Source: Halobacteriovorax vibrionivorans
GTDB taxonomy: Bacteria; Bdellovibrionota; Bacteriovoracia; Bacteriovoracales; Bacteriovoracaceae
NCBI RefSeq assembly: GCF_003346865.1
Contig: NZ_QDKL01000001.1
Span: 1,054,001-1,118,000 of the forward strand
Direction: 5' to 3'
Length of the DNA: 64,000 bases
Shown here: piece after piece, positions 54,926 to 62,722 of the stretch
Numbering within the stretch: the first letter of the stretch is position 1
Layout of the letters: each line of letters starts with the position of its first letter
Program-made: the position numbers and the translations under genes
Notes under the pieces: model-generated
The model's input: only the letters and a program-made list of their open reading frames with translations
The model's database searches: none
What the model was told of the DNA's origin: nothing

Positions 54926-57472
54926 ATGGCAAAATCAATTAAACTCAAAGGTGTACGTACAAATAATCTTAAAAATATAGATGTCGAGTTTCCTATTAAT
55001 AAGATTACTTGTGTATCAGGTGTTTCTGGCTCAGGAAAATCATCACTTGTATTCAATACGCTGGCCAACGAGTCTAAAAGACGATTTTTAAATTCAATGC
55101 CATCTTCAATGAACTTTTTTGAAAGAGTTCCAACAAGTGCTGAAGTCGATTTAATTGAGCCAGTATTGCCAGTGTGGAGTCTTGCTCAAAATAATCCTAT
55201 CGTGGGCTCAAGACTCAACTTGGCCGATCAGCTTGAGATCAGTTACGAACTTGCACAACTATATTTTGATCAACAATCTTCAAAGTGTTTAATTCATAAT
55301 GAAGAATTTATTGATGGGCTAGATTTAGCAATACGAGAGATTGAATCATTAATTTCAGATAAGACAAAAGTCTTACATATCCTTATCGGTAAGGATCATT
55401 ATCAAGAATGTATATCAGGAATGCCTGCTAGAAGTTTTAATTCTAATGTGCAGTTAATTCGTGAATTTAATGAAGAGGATGCCCAATGGGAAATCTTTCG
55501 TCTTAAGCCCAATAAAATATCAAACTTTAAAAAGAAATGGCTTGAGCTTATTAAGAACTCGGCAGTTATGCAATTAAGTGTTTACTTCACTGGAGATGAT
55601 CAATTACATCATTTCAGCTTAAACGCAAAAGAGTTTTGCCCAAAATGTGATGAAGAGGGACTACAGAGTGCAAGACAGATTAGTGACCTCCTTCCTTACA
55701 ACGGAATAGGGGCCTGTACTGAATGTAAGGGTTATGGATCTACACTAAGTTATGATGTTAATAAAATTGTAAAGTATCCCAAAAAGAAGATAAAAGACGG
55801 TGCAATTACTTTCTTAGATTATTCTAAATATAGTGCCTACTACAAGACTTTTATAACTGAAATGAAGAAGCTTGGTGTTAGTGATAATGAACGTTATTGT
55901 GATGTAAGTGATCAGGTTGAAGATCTTCTTTTAAATGGTGGTGGGCGATTCTATGGCGTTCTAAACTTTCTTTATGCTTTAGAGGAAAAACGTTATAAGC
56001 GATCTGCTAGAATTTTTCTTCGAAAGATGCAAAGTGAAAAAGTCTGTCATATTTGTTACGGGAGAAGACTTTCTCAAAGTGCAATGGCCCACTGTGGACA
56101 AGTTGAGAATATATCTACTTATGGTGATTTATTATCTCTTACAGTCGAGGGATTATTAATCGAATTAAAACATCTTGATGAAAATAATATTATTAAAAAA
56201 GTTAAAGATAAATTGGCCGTTGCAGTTGAATTAGGTCTGGGGGATTTTCCCTTAATGACAAAATTAAAGTCATTAGAAACAAGTGAATATCAAAAATCAT
56301 TACTCGTTCGTTACTTAAGTTTTAAAGGAAGTGGTTCTTTATTTGTACTTGACGAGCCGAGTCTTGGGATGACTATTGAAGAACAAAAAGTTCTCTTAAA
56401 ATATCTAAAAAATCTTTCAAGAAATAATACTGTAGTAATGGTTGAACATAGTACTTATTTACAAAATGGAAGTGATAAGACGATTCATATTGGGCCAGGA
56501 GCAGGACACCTTGGCGGTGAAGTTGTAGAGATTAAAGGTAAATCAAAGAAACAAAAGGAATTAGTCTTAAAGAAGACGAAACCTAGTGGAAAGCTTACTT
56601 TTAAAGATATTGAGTTTGAGGACAAAAAGTATAAAAAGATAGAATTCAAATTAGGCACAATCAATCAGGTTTTAACGAATGTTGAATCTTTCGATAAAAG
56701 ACTAATTATAAATGCATTATTTAATGAATTAAACGAAGAGTTATTTAAAGAAAAATATAATTTTGAGACTGATTATGAGATCGGTTCAATTGATATCACA
56801 AATGAAATTCAAGATATTCATATCTATGAAACTCGAATTGAAAAATCCACAAGTCGCTCAACTGTGGGAACGACATTAGATCTAACAGGTAATGTTCGAA
56901 ATTATTTCACTAAACTTCCTGTTTCAAAGTCCTTAGGTCTAGAAAAAGGGCATTTTTCTAAGAATTCTAAACTTGGTCAATGTAGTGTTTGTGAAGGAAA
57001 AGGTGTTCAAGAGATTGATATGCAATATCTTGAAGATGTGAGCTTTCCTTGTGATGAGTGCGGTGGAACTGGTTTAAAGAAGTTTTACGCCTCAATTACT
57101 GATGGTAAATATACAATCATTGAAGCGAGTGAAACTCCTGTATCAACTTTATTTGAGACAATACCAGCTACACCAAAAATAAAAAGAACACTTGGTTATT
57201 TGAAATTACTAAATCTTGATTATCTAACATTAGATCGAACAATACCCTCGCTATCAGGTGGTGAACGTTTAAGAGTGAAGCTATTAAAGGCCATTGATAA
57301 GAAGGTTAGTGATTCGATTATCGTACTAACAAATATTTCATATGGTTTATCCATGAATGAGCTAACTTCTATTTGTGAACTTCTTCAAGGACTTACAGAT
57401 CAAGGAAATACATTAATTATTTTAGATAACCACGAAATCTTCAGTAATTTCAATCAGATAAAGCTTGATTAA
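54926..57472 (+). CDS. Degenerate UvrA-like ABC ATPase (one intact composite site)
   Basis: 848 residues with the UvrA layout, shorter than UvrA (about 940). NBD1 has Walker A GVSGSGKSS (32-40) and Walker B LFVLDEPSLG (about 472-481), but the signature region reads ETSEYQKSLLVRY (451-463), not LSGGE. NBD2 has an intact signature LSGGE (776-780) but no Walker A near 578-590, and VLTNISYGL (800-808) replaces Walker B. Zinc pairs C238/C241 with C264/C267, and C686/C689 with C709/C712, remain, and a further pair is at C374/C377. Only the site built from NBD1 Walker A and NBD2 signature should work. Likely a repair- or resistance-related paralogue, not the main UvrA. Confidence 0.85.
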   Translation: MAKSIKLKGVRTNNLKNIDVEFPINKITCVSGVSGSGKSSLVFNTLANESKRRFLNSMPSSMNFFERVPTSAEVDLIEPVLPVWSLAQNNPIVGSRLNLADQLEISYELAQLYFDQQSSKCLIHNEEFIDGLDLAIREIESLISDKTKVLHILIGKDHYQECISGMPARSFNSNVQLIREFNEEDAQWEIFRLKPNKISNFKKKWLELIKNSAVMQLSVYFTGDDQLHHFSLNAKEFCPKCDEEGLQSARQISDLLPYNGIGACTECKGYGSTLSYDVNKIVKYPKKKIKDGAITFLDYSKYSAYYKTFITEMKKLGVSDNERYCDVSDQVEDLLLNGGGRFYGVLNFLYALEEKRYKRSARIFLRKMQSEKVCHICYGRRLSQSAMAHCGQVENISTYGDLLSLTVEGLLIELKHLDENNIIKKVKDKLAVAVELGLGDFPLMTKLKSLETSEYQKSLLVRYLSFKGSGSLFVLDEPSLGMTIEEQKVLLKYLKNLSRNNTVVMVEHSTYLQNGSDKTIHIGPGAGHLGGEVVEIKGKSKKQKELVLKKTKPSGKLTFKDIEFEDKKYKKIEFKLGTINQVLTNVESFDKRLIINALFNELNEELFKEKYNFETDYEIGSIDITNEIQDIHIYETRIEKSTSRSTVGTTLDLTGNVRNYFTKLPVSKSLGLEKGHFSKNSKLGQCSVCEGKGVQEIDMQYLEDVSFPCDECGGTGLKKFYASITDGKYTIIEASETPVSTLFETIPATPKIKRTLGYLKLLNLDYLTLDRTIPSLSGGERLRVKLLKAIDKKVSDSIIVLTNISYGLSMNELTSICELLQGLTDQGNTLIILDNHEIFSNFNQIKLD

Positions 57473-57511
57473 AAGGTTAAAGTATTAGGCTCAATAACCG
57501 ATAAGATTGGT

Positions 57512-58195
57512 ATGATAAAGGCCTTTGTGACTCTATTTCTTACTATCTTTTCTCTGACATCATATGGTGCAGAGTTATTTGAAATCCCGTTAAGTAAACA
57601 ACTGTCTGAATCAAATGCCATTATCATGGGCGTTTATCAAGATAGCTACGTGAAAAAGCTAAATAATGGAAAAATTGTTACCAATGTCACATTCAAGCTT
57701 GAAAAGTCTGTTGGGCTTGGAAATAGAAAACAATTGAGTAAGAATTCTTTTAATTTTGTCTACAATGGTGGCCAGTGGCAAGGAATCAACTATCCAAATG
57801 AAAATATGCCTCGATTTGTAAAAGGTCGTCGTTATATAGTTCTTCTCGTAAAAGGTGAGCAAGAGTTCTATCCTTTTTATGATCGCCTAGGTGTCTATAC
57901 TGTCATAGGGCGAGAAGGTGAGGAAGAGGTTGTCTCACAGGCGTTTCCAGCAAATGATACATTTGGTGCAAACTCTTTAAGCACCTTCAGTTTATGGGTA
58001 AGTACAGTCTTTGGAGAGAGCTTAGAAGGGCTTGGCTCTGATAAGGATATTTACAAGAATAAAAAATCAGGCCGTCGAATTGCCTCAATCAATGAAGAGA
58101 AATCAAAGAATACCGCATATAAAATTCCTGTATATTGGCTTGTTATTATTTTTGGATTGCTTGGTGCGGCACACTTAAGAAAAACAAAAGCCTAA
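57512..58195 (+). CDS. Secreted protein with C-terminal membrane tail, unknown function
   Basis: 227 residues. A signal peptide (AFVTLFLTIFSLTSYG), a beta-rich middle (TNVTFKLEKSVGLGNRKQ, RYIVLLVKGEQEFYPFYDR), and at the C-terminus a hydrophobic helix (YWLVIIFGLLGAA) followed by HLRKTKA. The last part is like the sorting tails of PEP-CTERM/MYXO-CTERM proteins, though without a clear motif before the helix. Anchored in a membrane or processed. No family recognised. Confidence 0.75.
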   Translation: MIKAFVTLFLTIFSLTSYGAELFEIPLSKQLSESNAIIMGVYQDSYVKKLNNGKIVTNVTFKLEKSVGLGNRKQLSKNSFNFVYNGGQWQGINYPNENMPRFVKGRRYIVLLVKGEQEFYPFYDRLGVYTVIGREGEEEVVSQAFPANDTFGANSLSTFSLWVSTVFGESLEGLGSDKDIYKNKKSGRRIASINEEKSKNTAYKIPVYWLVIIFGLLGAAHLRKTKA

Positions 58196-58268
58196 TTCTG
58201 AAATTTACTATTCTTTTTTCACGACCAATTTAGTAAAATTTTAAGTAGTTATCCCATGGAAGGTAAAT

Positions 58269-58754
58269 ATGATGAATATTTTAAAAGTACTTTTACTAAT
58301 TTCAATTTTTTCAATCTCAAACACGGCAAACTCACAAGACCTATTAAATGAGAGAATTCGAAAAATTCCAGAAAAGAAGAGATCAATCTTCTTTAAGAAA
58401 GGAATTTTTCACTCAACAAATAGCAATACGAGTTCTGTTTTAAAATCAATTAGACATGGAAATGGTTCAAGTCGAGGTTATGAAAGACTTGTTTTTGATT
58501 TTAAGACGAAAGAGGCCCCTCGTGTATATGGTTACAAGAGTGAGAAAGAAAATAAAATCTATATTGATTTCTTTAAAACTAAACTAGATAAGAAAGTTGG
58601 CTCTTTTGGAACATCTAAGCTTGTTAAAAAAGTTGATTTCTACCCAGTGGGAGATGATACTCTTTCAGCAGAGCTCGTTATTAGTGGCCAACATTCAATT
58701 GATGTATTTACCTTAACTAATCCAGGTCGTCTGGTTATTGATATTAAAAAATAA
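58269..58754 (+). CDS. Secreted AMIN-like domain protein
   Basis: 161 residues. A signal peptide (LKVLLLISIFSISNTANS), a basic linker, and one AMIN-like beta domain: ERLVFDFKTKEAPRVYGY, NKIYIDFFKTKL, and LTNPGRLVIDIKK. AMIN domains target proteins to peptidoglycan or secretins; PilQ in this window has one. A stand-alone AMIN protein may bind the cell wall. It ends 15 bases before lon. Confidence 0.72.
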   Translation: MMNILKVLLLISIFSISNTANSQDLLNERIRKIPEKKRSIFFKKGIFHSTNSNTSSVLKSIRHGNGSSRGYERLVFDFKTKEAPRVYGYKSEKENKIYIDFFKTKLDKKVGSFGTSKLVKKVDFYPVGDDTLSAELVISGQHSIDVFTLTNPGRLVIDIKK

Positions 58755-58769
58755 ATGGTGTGAAAAAAT

Positions 58770-61256
58770 ATGAATGAATACGAAGAATATAATGTACAAA
58801 TAAAAGACTCTTCAGGAGAGGAAAAGTTTCCAGAAGATGTTGTGATTATCCCAATTATGAATAGTCCAATCTTTCCTGGAATGATTGCACCTATTATTTT
58901 AACAGAAGATAAATTCACTGCAGAGTTAGATGAGTATCTTATTAAAAGTGGATATCTTGCTCTAAACCTTGTTAAGAACGATCTTAAAAACGATGATGGC
59001 GAAATAGATCCAACAATTCAGGATGAAATTGATAATCGTGAAATTACATCAAAGGATATCTATAAAGTAGGTGTGCTTTGTAAAGTTGTTAAGCGATTAA
59101 AACTTCCTGATGGTTCTGTTAATGTTCTTGTTCATGGTATCAAACGCTATCGTGCTTCAGATATTTATGAAGAGGCACCACTACTTAGAGCTAAGTATGA
59201 AGTCTTTGATGACATCTTAGAAGAGGATGAGGAACTTGATGCATATACTCGTTCTATCATTAATCAGGTTAAGAAACTTAGTGAGGTAAATGCTTACTTC
59301 AATGAAGAGATGAAATTAGCAATGATTAACTCATCTTCACCGGGGGCGCTTGCTGACCTCGTGGCATTTGCTTTATCTCTTGATATTCCTGAAGCTCAGG
59401 ATTTTTTAGAAACTCTTGTTGTTAAGAAACGTTTTGGAAAGTTACTTGTTTATTTAAAACGTGAGAAAGATGTTGCAGATATTCAAAAGAAAATTTCTGA
59501 TGAAGTTAACGACAAGGTTAACAAGTATCAACGAGAGTATTTCCTAAGAGAGCAGCTAAAGGTAATTAAGGCGGAGCTAGGTCTTGAAGAAGATGATAAA
59601 GCTCGTGACATTAGTAAACTTAAAGAGAGAATAATTGAAGCAAAGCTTCCTGAAGATGTACTAAAGTCTGTTAATGAAGAGATTGAAAGATTAGAGGTTA
59701 TTCCTGATTCATCTCCAGAATATAACGTAACTCGTACATATTTAAATTGGATTGTTGATTTACCATGGTCAAAGTCGACAAATGATCATGTGGATATGCC
59801 AAAGGCCCAAAAGATTCTTGAAAAAGATCACTATGGTCTAGAAAAAGCGAAAGAAAGAATCATGGAGTTCTTAGCTGTTAGAAAGCTTAAGCCTCAATTT
59901 GATGGAACAATTCTTTGCTTAGCAGGTCCTCCAGGTGTTGGTAAAACATCAATGGGAAGAAGTATTGCAGAATCATTAGGACGTAAGTTTTATCGCTTCT
60001 CTTTAGGTGGTATGCGTGATGAAGCAGAAATTAAGGGACATAGACGTACATACGTTGGTGCAATGCCTGGTCGTTTAATTCAAGCGATGAAGCGTGTCGA
60101 AGTGAATAATCCTGTTATTATGCTAGATGAGATTGATAAGCTTGGACAATCATTTCAAGGTGATCCAGCGTCAGCTCTCTTAGAAGTTCTAGACCCTGAG
60201 CAGAACCATACATTCATTGATCATTACTTAGATGTGCCTTTTGATTTATCAAAGGTTTTATTTATCGCTACTGCAAATTATATCGGTGATATCCCTGAGC
60301 CATTATTGGATCGTATGGAAATCATTGAGCTTAGTGGTTATACAATGGAAGAGAAGCTCTCCATTGCAACTAAGTGGGTAATTCCAAAGCAGATCAAGAA
60401 ACATGGACTTGAGAAGAAAGATATCAACTTAAGTAAAGCAACACTGAAGAAGGTTATTGAAGATTATGCCCGCGAGCCTGGTGTTCGTGTTATGGAGCAA
60501 ATGGTTGCTAAACTTTGTCGACGTGCAGCCTTAGAAAAAGTAAATGCAAAGAGAAAGAAGGTATTTGCACCTAAGCCAGCTGAACTTGAAGATATTTTAG
60601 GAACGGCAAGATATCAGAGTGAAAAGGCCCTAAAGAAATTATCTCCAGGTATGACGACTGGACTTGCGTGGACAGGTTATGGTGGTGATATTCTTTATAT
60701 TGAAACTCTTTCTTTAAATGGAAAAGGTTTTAAGTTAACAGGCCAACTTGGTGATGTTATGAATGAGTCTGCTAACCTAGCTTATAGTTATGTTAAACAA
60801 CTTCTTCAAAATGAAATGGATGAATTTTTTAAGATGAAGCCTAAGAGAAAGGCATCGGATGAAAATGAAGAAGAGTTAGAAGACTTTTTATCTGAAAGAG
60901 AAGTTCACCTACACTTACCTGCCGGTGCAACACCAAAGGATGGACCAAGTGCTGGTATAACAATGGCCTTAGCTCTTTATACACTTGCTCATAATGTGAA
61001 AGTGAAAAGTAACTTGGCCATGACTGGAGAGTTATCTCTTACTGGAAAAGTACTTCCAGTTGGTGGGATTAAAGAAAAAGTTCTTGCTGCAAAAAGAGCA
61101 GGGATTACAAATATTATTTTACCAATTGATAATGAAAAGGATTTAAAGGAAGTTCCTGAAAGACACAGAAAAGGAATGAAATTTTATCCAGTAGCGCACT
61201 TTGATGAAGTATTGAAGATTGCACTTCCAAAGTTTAAACCTAAGTTTAAGAAATAA
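58770..61256 (+). CDS. lon: ATP-dependent protease Lon
   Basis: 828 residues. N-terminal LON domain (IIPIMNSPIFPGMIAPI), a coiled middle, AAA+ module with Walker A GPPGVGKTS and Walker B VIMLDEIDKLG, and the C-terminal protease domain with PKDGPSAG (S727) and GGIKEKVLAAKR (K770 in the catalytic dyad). It degrades misfolded and regulatory proteins in the cytoplasm. Somewhat longer than the E. coli enzyme (784) owing to an acidic insert before the protease domain. No heat-shock promoter seen; it may share a transcript with the AMIN protein. Confidence 0.97.
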   Translation: MNEYEEYNVQIKDSSGEEKFPEDVVIIPIMNSPIFPGMIAPIILTEDKFTAELDEYLIKSGYLALNLVKNDLKNDDGEIDPTIQDEIDNREITSKDIYKVGVLCKVVKRLKLPDGSVNVLVHGIKRYRASDIYEEAPLLRAKYEVFDDILEEDEELDAYTRSIINQVKKLSEVNAYFNEEMKLAMINSSSPGALADLVAFALSLDIPEAQDFLETLVVKKRFGKLLVYLKREKDVADIQKKISDEVNDKVNKYQREYFLREQLKVIKAELGLEEDDKARDISKLKERIIEAKLPEDVLKSVNEEIERLEVIPDSSPEYNVTRTYLNWIVDLPWSKSTNDHVDMPKAQKILEKDHYGLEKAKERIMEFLAVRKLKPQFDGTILCLAGPPGVGKTSMGRSIAESLGRKFYRFSLGGMRDEAEIKGHRRTYVGAMPGRLIQAMKRVEVNNPVIMLDEIDKLGQSFQGDPASALLEVLDPEQNHTFIDHYLDVPFDLSKVLFIATANYIGDIPEPLLDRMEIIELSGYTMEEKLSIATKWVIPKQIKKHGLEKKDINLSKATLKKVIEDYAREPGVRVMEQMVAKLCRRAALEKVNAKRKKVFAPKPAELEDILGTARYQSEKALKKLSPGMTTGLAWTGYGGDILYIETLSLNGKGFKLTGQLGDVMNESANLAYSYVKQLLQNEMDEFFKMKPKRKASDENEEELEDFLSEREVHLHLPAGATPKDGPSAGITMALALYTLAHNVKVKSNLAMTGELSLTGKVLPVGGIKEKVLAAKRAGITNIILPIDNEKDLKEVPERHRKGMKFYPVAHFDEVLKIALPKFKPKFKK

Positions 61257-61288
61257 AAAAAGCCTCTCGTATGAGAGGCTTTTTTTTA
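61254..61288. terminator. Bidirectional terminator between lon and rpoZ
   Basis: AGCCTCTC (61261-61268) and GAGAGGCT (61273-61280), loop GTAT, with an A-run before and a T-run after. It can end both lon and the convergent rpoZ. Confidence 0.93.
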
Positions 61289-61305
61289 TGAAATTTAAAT
61301 ATAAA

Positions 61306-61518
61306 TTAAAATTCGTCTGAATCGTATTCACTTACTGGAGCATGCTTAACTTTTCCAGCTGCAATTTCTCTAAGTGCTGTTACAACATCTTTGTTTTTGC
61401 TCTTAACAAGTTGGTCTGCACCATCTCTTAATTGCTTAACACGCTTTGCTGCTAAGTGAACTAACTCGTAACGGTTCTCAACTTTTTCTAAACAGTCTTC
61501 AATTGTAATTCTTGCCAT
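61306..61518 (-). CDS. rpoZ: RNA polymerase omega subunit
   Basis: 70 residues. [28 protein letters not shown], and [12 protein letters not shown] are omega hallmarks (with the MARxT start and the NRF/Y motif). It supports assembly of the beta-prime subunit and contributes a ppGpp site. A GGAG ribosome binding site is seven bases before the ATG, and a good promoter precedes it. The usual neighbours gmk and spoT are absent. Confidence 0.95.
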   Translation of the reverse strand: MARITIEDCLEKVENRYELVHLAAKRVKQLRDGADQLVKSKNKDVVTALREIAAGKVKHAPVSEYDSDEF

Positions 61519-61556
61519 TTGTGCACTCCGAAAAATTAAATGTGACTTAAGTTATT

Positions 61557-61585
61557 TTTATAGGACAAAGCGCTGTTTTTGTCTA
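61557..61585 (-). promoter_or_regulatory. rpoZ promoter
   Basis: On the minus strand TAGACA (61585-61580) and TATAAA (61562-61557) with 17 bases between. The start should be near 61550, a leader of about 30 bases. Confidence 0.65.
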
Positions 61586-61628
61586 GATACTGGACGTAAA
61601 TATTTAAAATATTTAAAGTATTATTATA

Positions 61629-61934
61629 ATGCTTTTAGTAATTTCAGTAACTTATGTTAATTGGGGAATATCGCCTTTTGCATACCAATTGGGTATGAAC
61701 AATCAAATATTTATATTTACAGAAAACATAAGAGTGAGACCATCTGCGTTGTTTTTCAAACAGAAATTCAATGGTGTGTGCTGTGGCCATAAATTGAAAC
61801 GACTCGAGCTGAGCTTTAAAGATGAAAAAGTTAATTTGGCAATCGGCTATTATATTTTTAAGATTGTGGTGAATAGGATAGACTCTCATATACTTTATGG
61901 CGATATTGTCAGTTATAAGTTTTTTAAAGAGTAG
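61629..61934 (+). CDS. Possible small hypothetical protein upstream of the H-box protein
   Basis: A frame of up to 101 codons ending at 61934, two bases before the next gene. It has no signal peptide and no known family (ending FKIVVNRIDSHILYGDIVSY). The ATG at 61629 overlaps a TATAAT box (61625-61630), so the true start is probably later, for example the ATG at 61695 (79 codons), though that one has a poor ribosome binding site. The close spacing to the next gene is the main support. An overlapping minus-strand frame is less likely. Confidence 0.4.
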   Translation: MLLVISVTYVNWGISPFAYQLGMNNQIFIFTENIRVRPSALFFKQKFNGVCCGHKLKRLELSFKDEKVNLAIGYYIFKIVVNRIDSHILYGDIVSYKFFKE

Positions 61935-61936
61935 AT

Positions 61937-62182
61937 ATGGATGAAAATACAGTTTTAGAACTTGCCCTTGAAGAAAGAAAGTTCTTACATGAGATATCAA
62001 ATAAGTTAGCTGTTGCAGATGGGATGGCCGCAAAGGTTCTAAGGCTTATGGAATCTTCTAATGCAGATGAAGATCTAATTCGCCGTCAAAAGAAAGCTTT
62101 AAAGGCCATTAAAGATCAAATTGAATTGGTAAAAAAGCGTCGTTTTATCCTTCACGAGAGATCAAACGTTCAAAGCATTTAA
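61937..62182 (+). CDS. Small helical protein with histidine-kinase-like H-box
   Basis: 81 residues, all-helical. KFLHEISNKLAVADGMAAKV resembles the H-box of histidine kinases (H-E-I-x-N), and a second helix (RRQKKALKAIKDQIELVKKRR) would complete a two-helix DHp-like hairpin. There is no ATPase domain. It may be a phosphotransfer or dimerisation module for response regulators. That is inferred from the motif only. AAGAG precedes the ATG by five bases. The stop overlaps the convergent gene by four bases. Confidence 0.6.
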   Translation: MDENTVLELALEERKFLHEISNKLAVADGMAAKVLRLMESSNADEDLIRRQKKALKAIKDQIELVKKRRFILHERSNVQSI

Positions 62183-62577
62183 TTTAGATTCACGCTTACT
62201 TGGTCGCCAACCATAAATGAAGATATTTCAAGTATAGGGCGCTTCTCTTCGCTATTGAAATTCTTTGTAATTGCAATTGAAGTATCGCCATCATGATGGA
62301 TGACTTCGAGTTGACCTACTTTCATTTTATGACGATAGCGTCTTTCTTTATCATAAGGATCGTTGAGAATAATAATTCTGTAAACGTCTAAGAGAGTACC
62401 GTTTTTGATACCTTGTTTCTCTCCGATATTAACATAATAATTTTTTTGAATTTCAGACACATCGTTGGTCATTGGTAATTCGTGCTCAACAGAGTAGATC
62501 ATATAATCATTGGCACAGACTTGGATTTGTAGAGTTAATCCAATGACGACAAGTATGAAATGAGCAAGAGTCTTCAT
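62179..62577 (-). CDS. Secreted small protein with FlgT-C-like motif
   Basis: 132 residues. A signal peptide (MKTLAHFILVVIGLTLQIQVCA) and a beta-barrel-like region: YYVNIGEKQGIKNGTLLDVYR, KVGQLEVIHHDGDTSIAI, VGDQVSVNL. The G-x-x-x-G-I-K-x-G-x-x-x-D-V-Y/F pattern is found in many secreted proteins, among them the FlgT C-terminal domain of flagella. Function is not known. Confidence 0.72.
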   Translation of the reverse strand: MKTLAHFILVVIGLTLQIQVCANDYMIYSVEHELPMTNDVSEIQKNYYVNIGEKQGIKNGTLLDVYRIIILNDPYDKERRYRHKMKVGQLEVIHHDGDTSIAITKNFNSEEKRPILEISSFMVGDQVSVNLN

Positions 62578-62722
62578 AACTAATTATCCTTTGTTGTTGC
62601 AGTCATATACTTTTTTACAAGCATACTGATCTACTATTCGGAAATTAGAGGAAAAAAATGATAGTGAAGGGAGGGAGAAGGACCGGGGGAAATATATTCC
62701 CCCGAAATTATGTCGAACTTAA
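62578..62722 (-). other. Intergenic region with a 3' hairpin of the peptide-binding gene
   Basis: 145 bases. CGGGGGAA (62684-62691) and TTCCCCCG (62697-62704) form a strong stem 19 bases after the stop of the binding-protein gene. T's follow only at a distance, so it is a likely but imperfect terminator. The promoter of the small secreted protein gene must also be here; none is obvious. Confidence 0.55.

Noticed and set aside
61644-62033. Minus-strand frame of 129 codons
   Set aside because: It overlaps the better-supported gene at 61937-62182 and has no ribosome binding site; likely a shadow.
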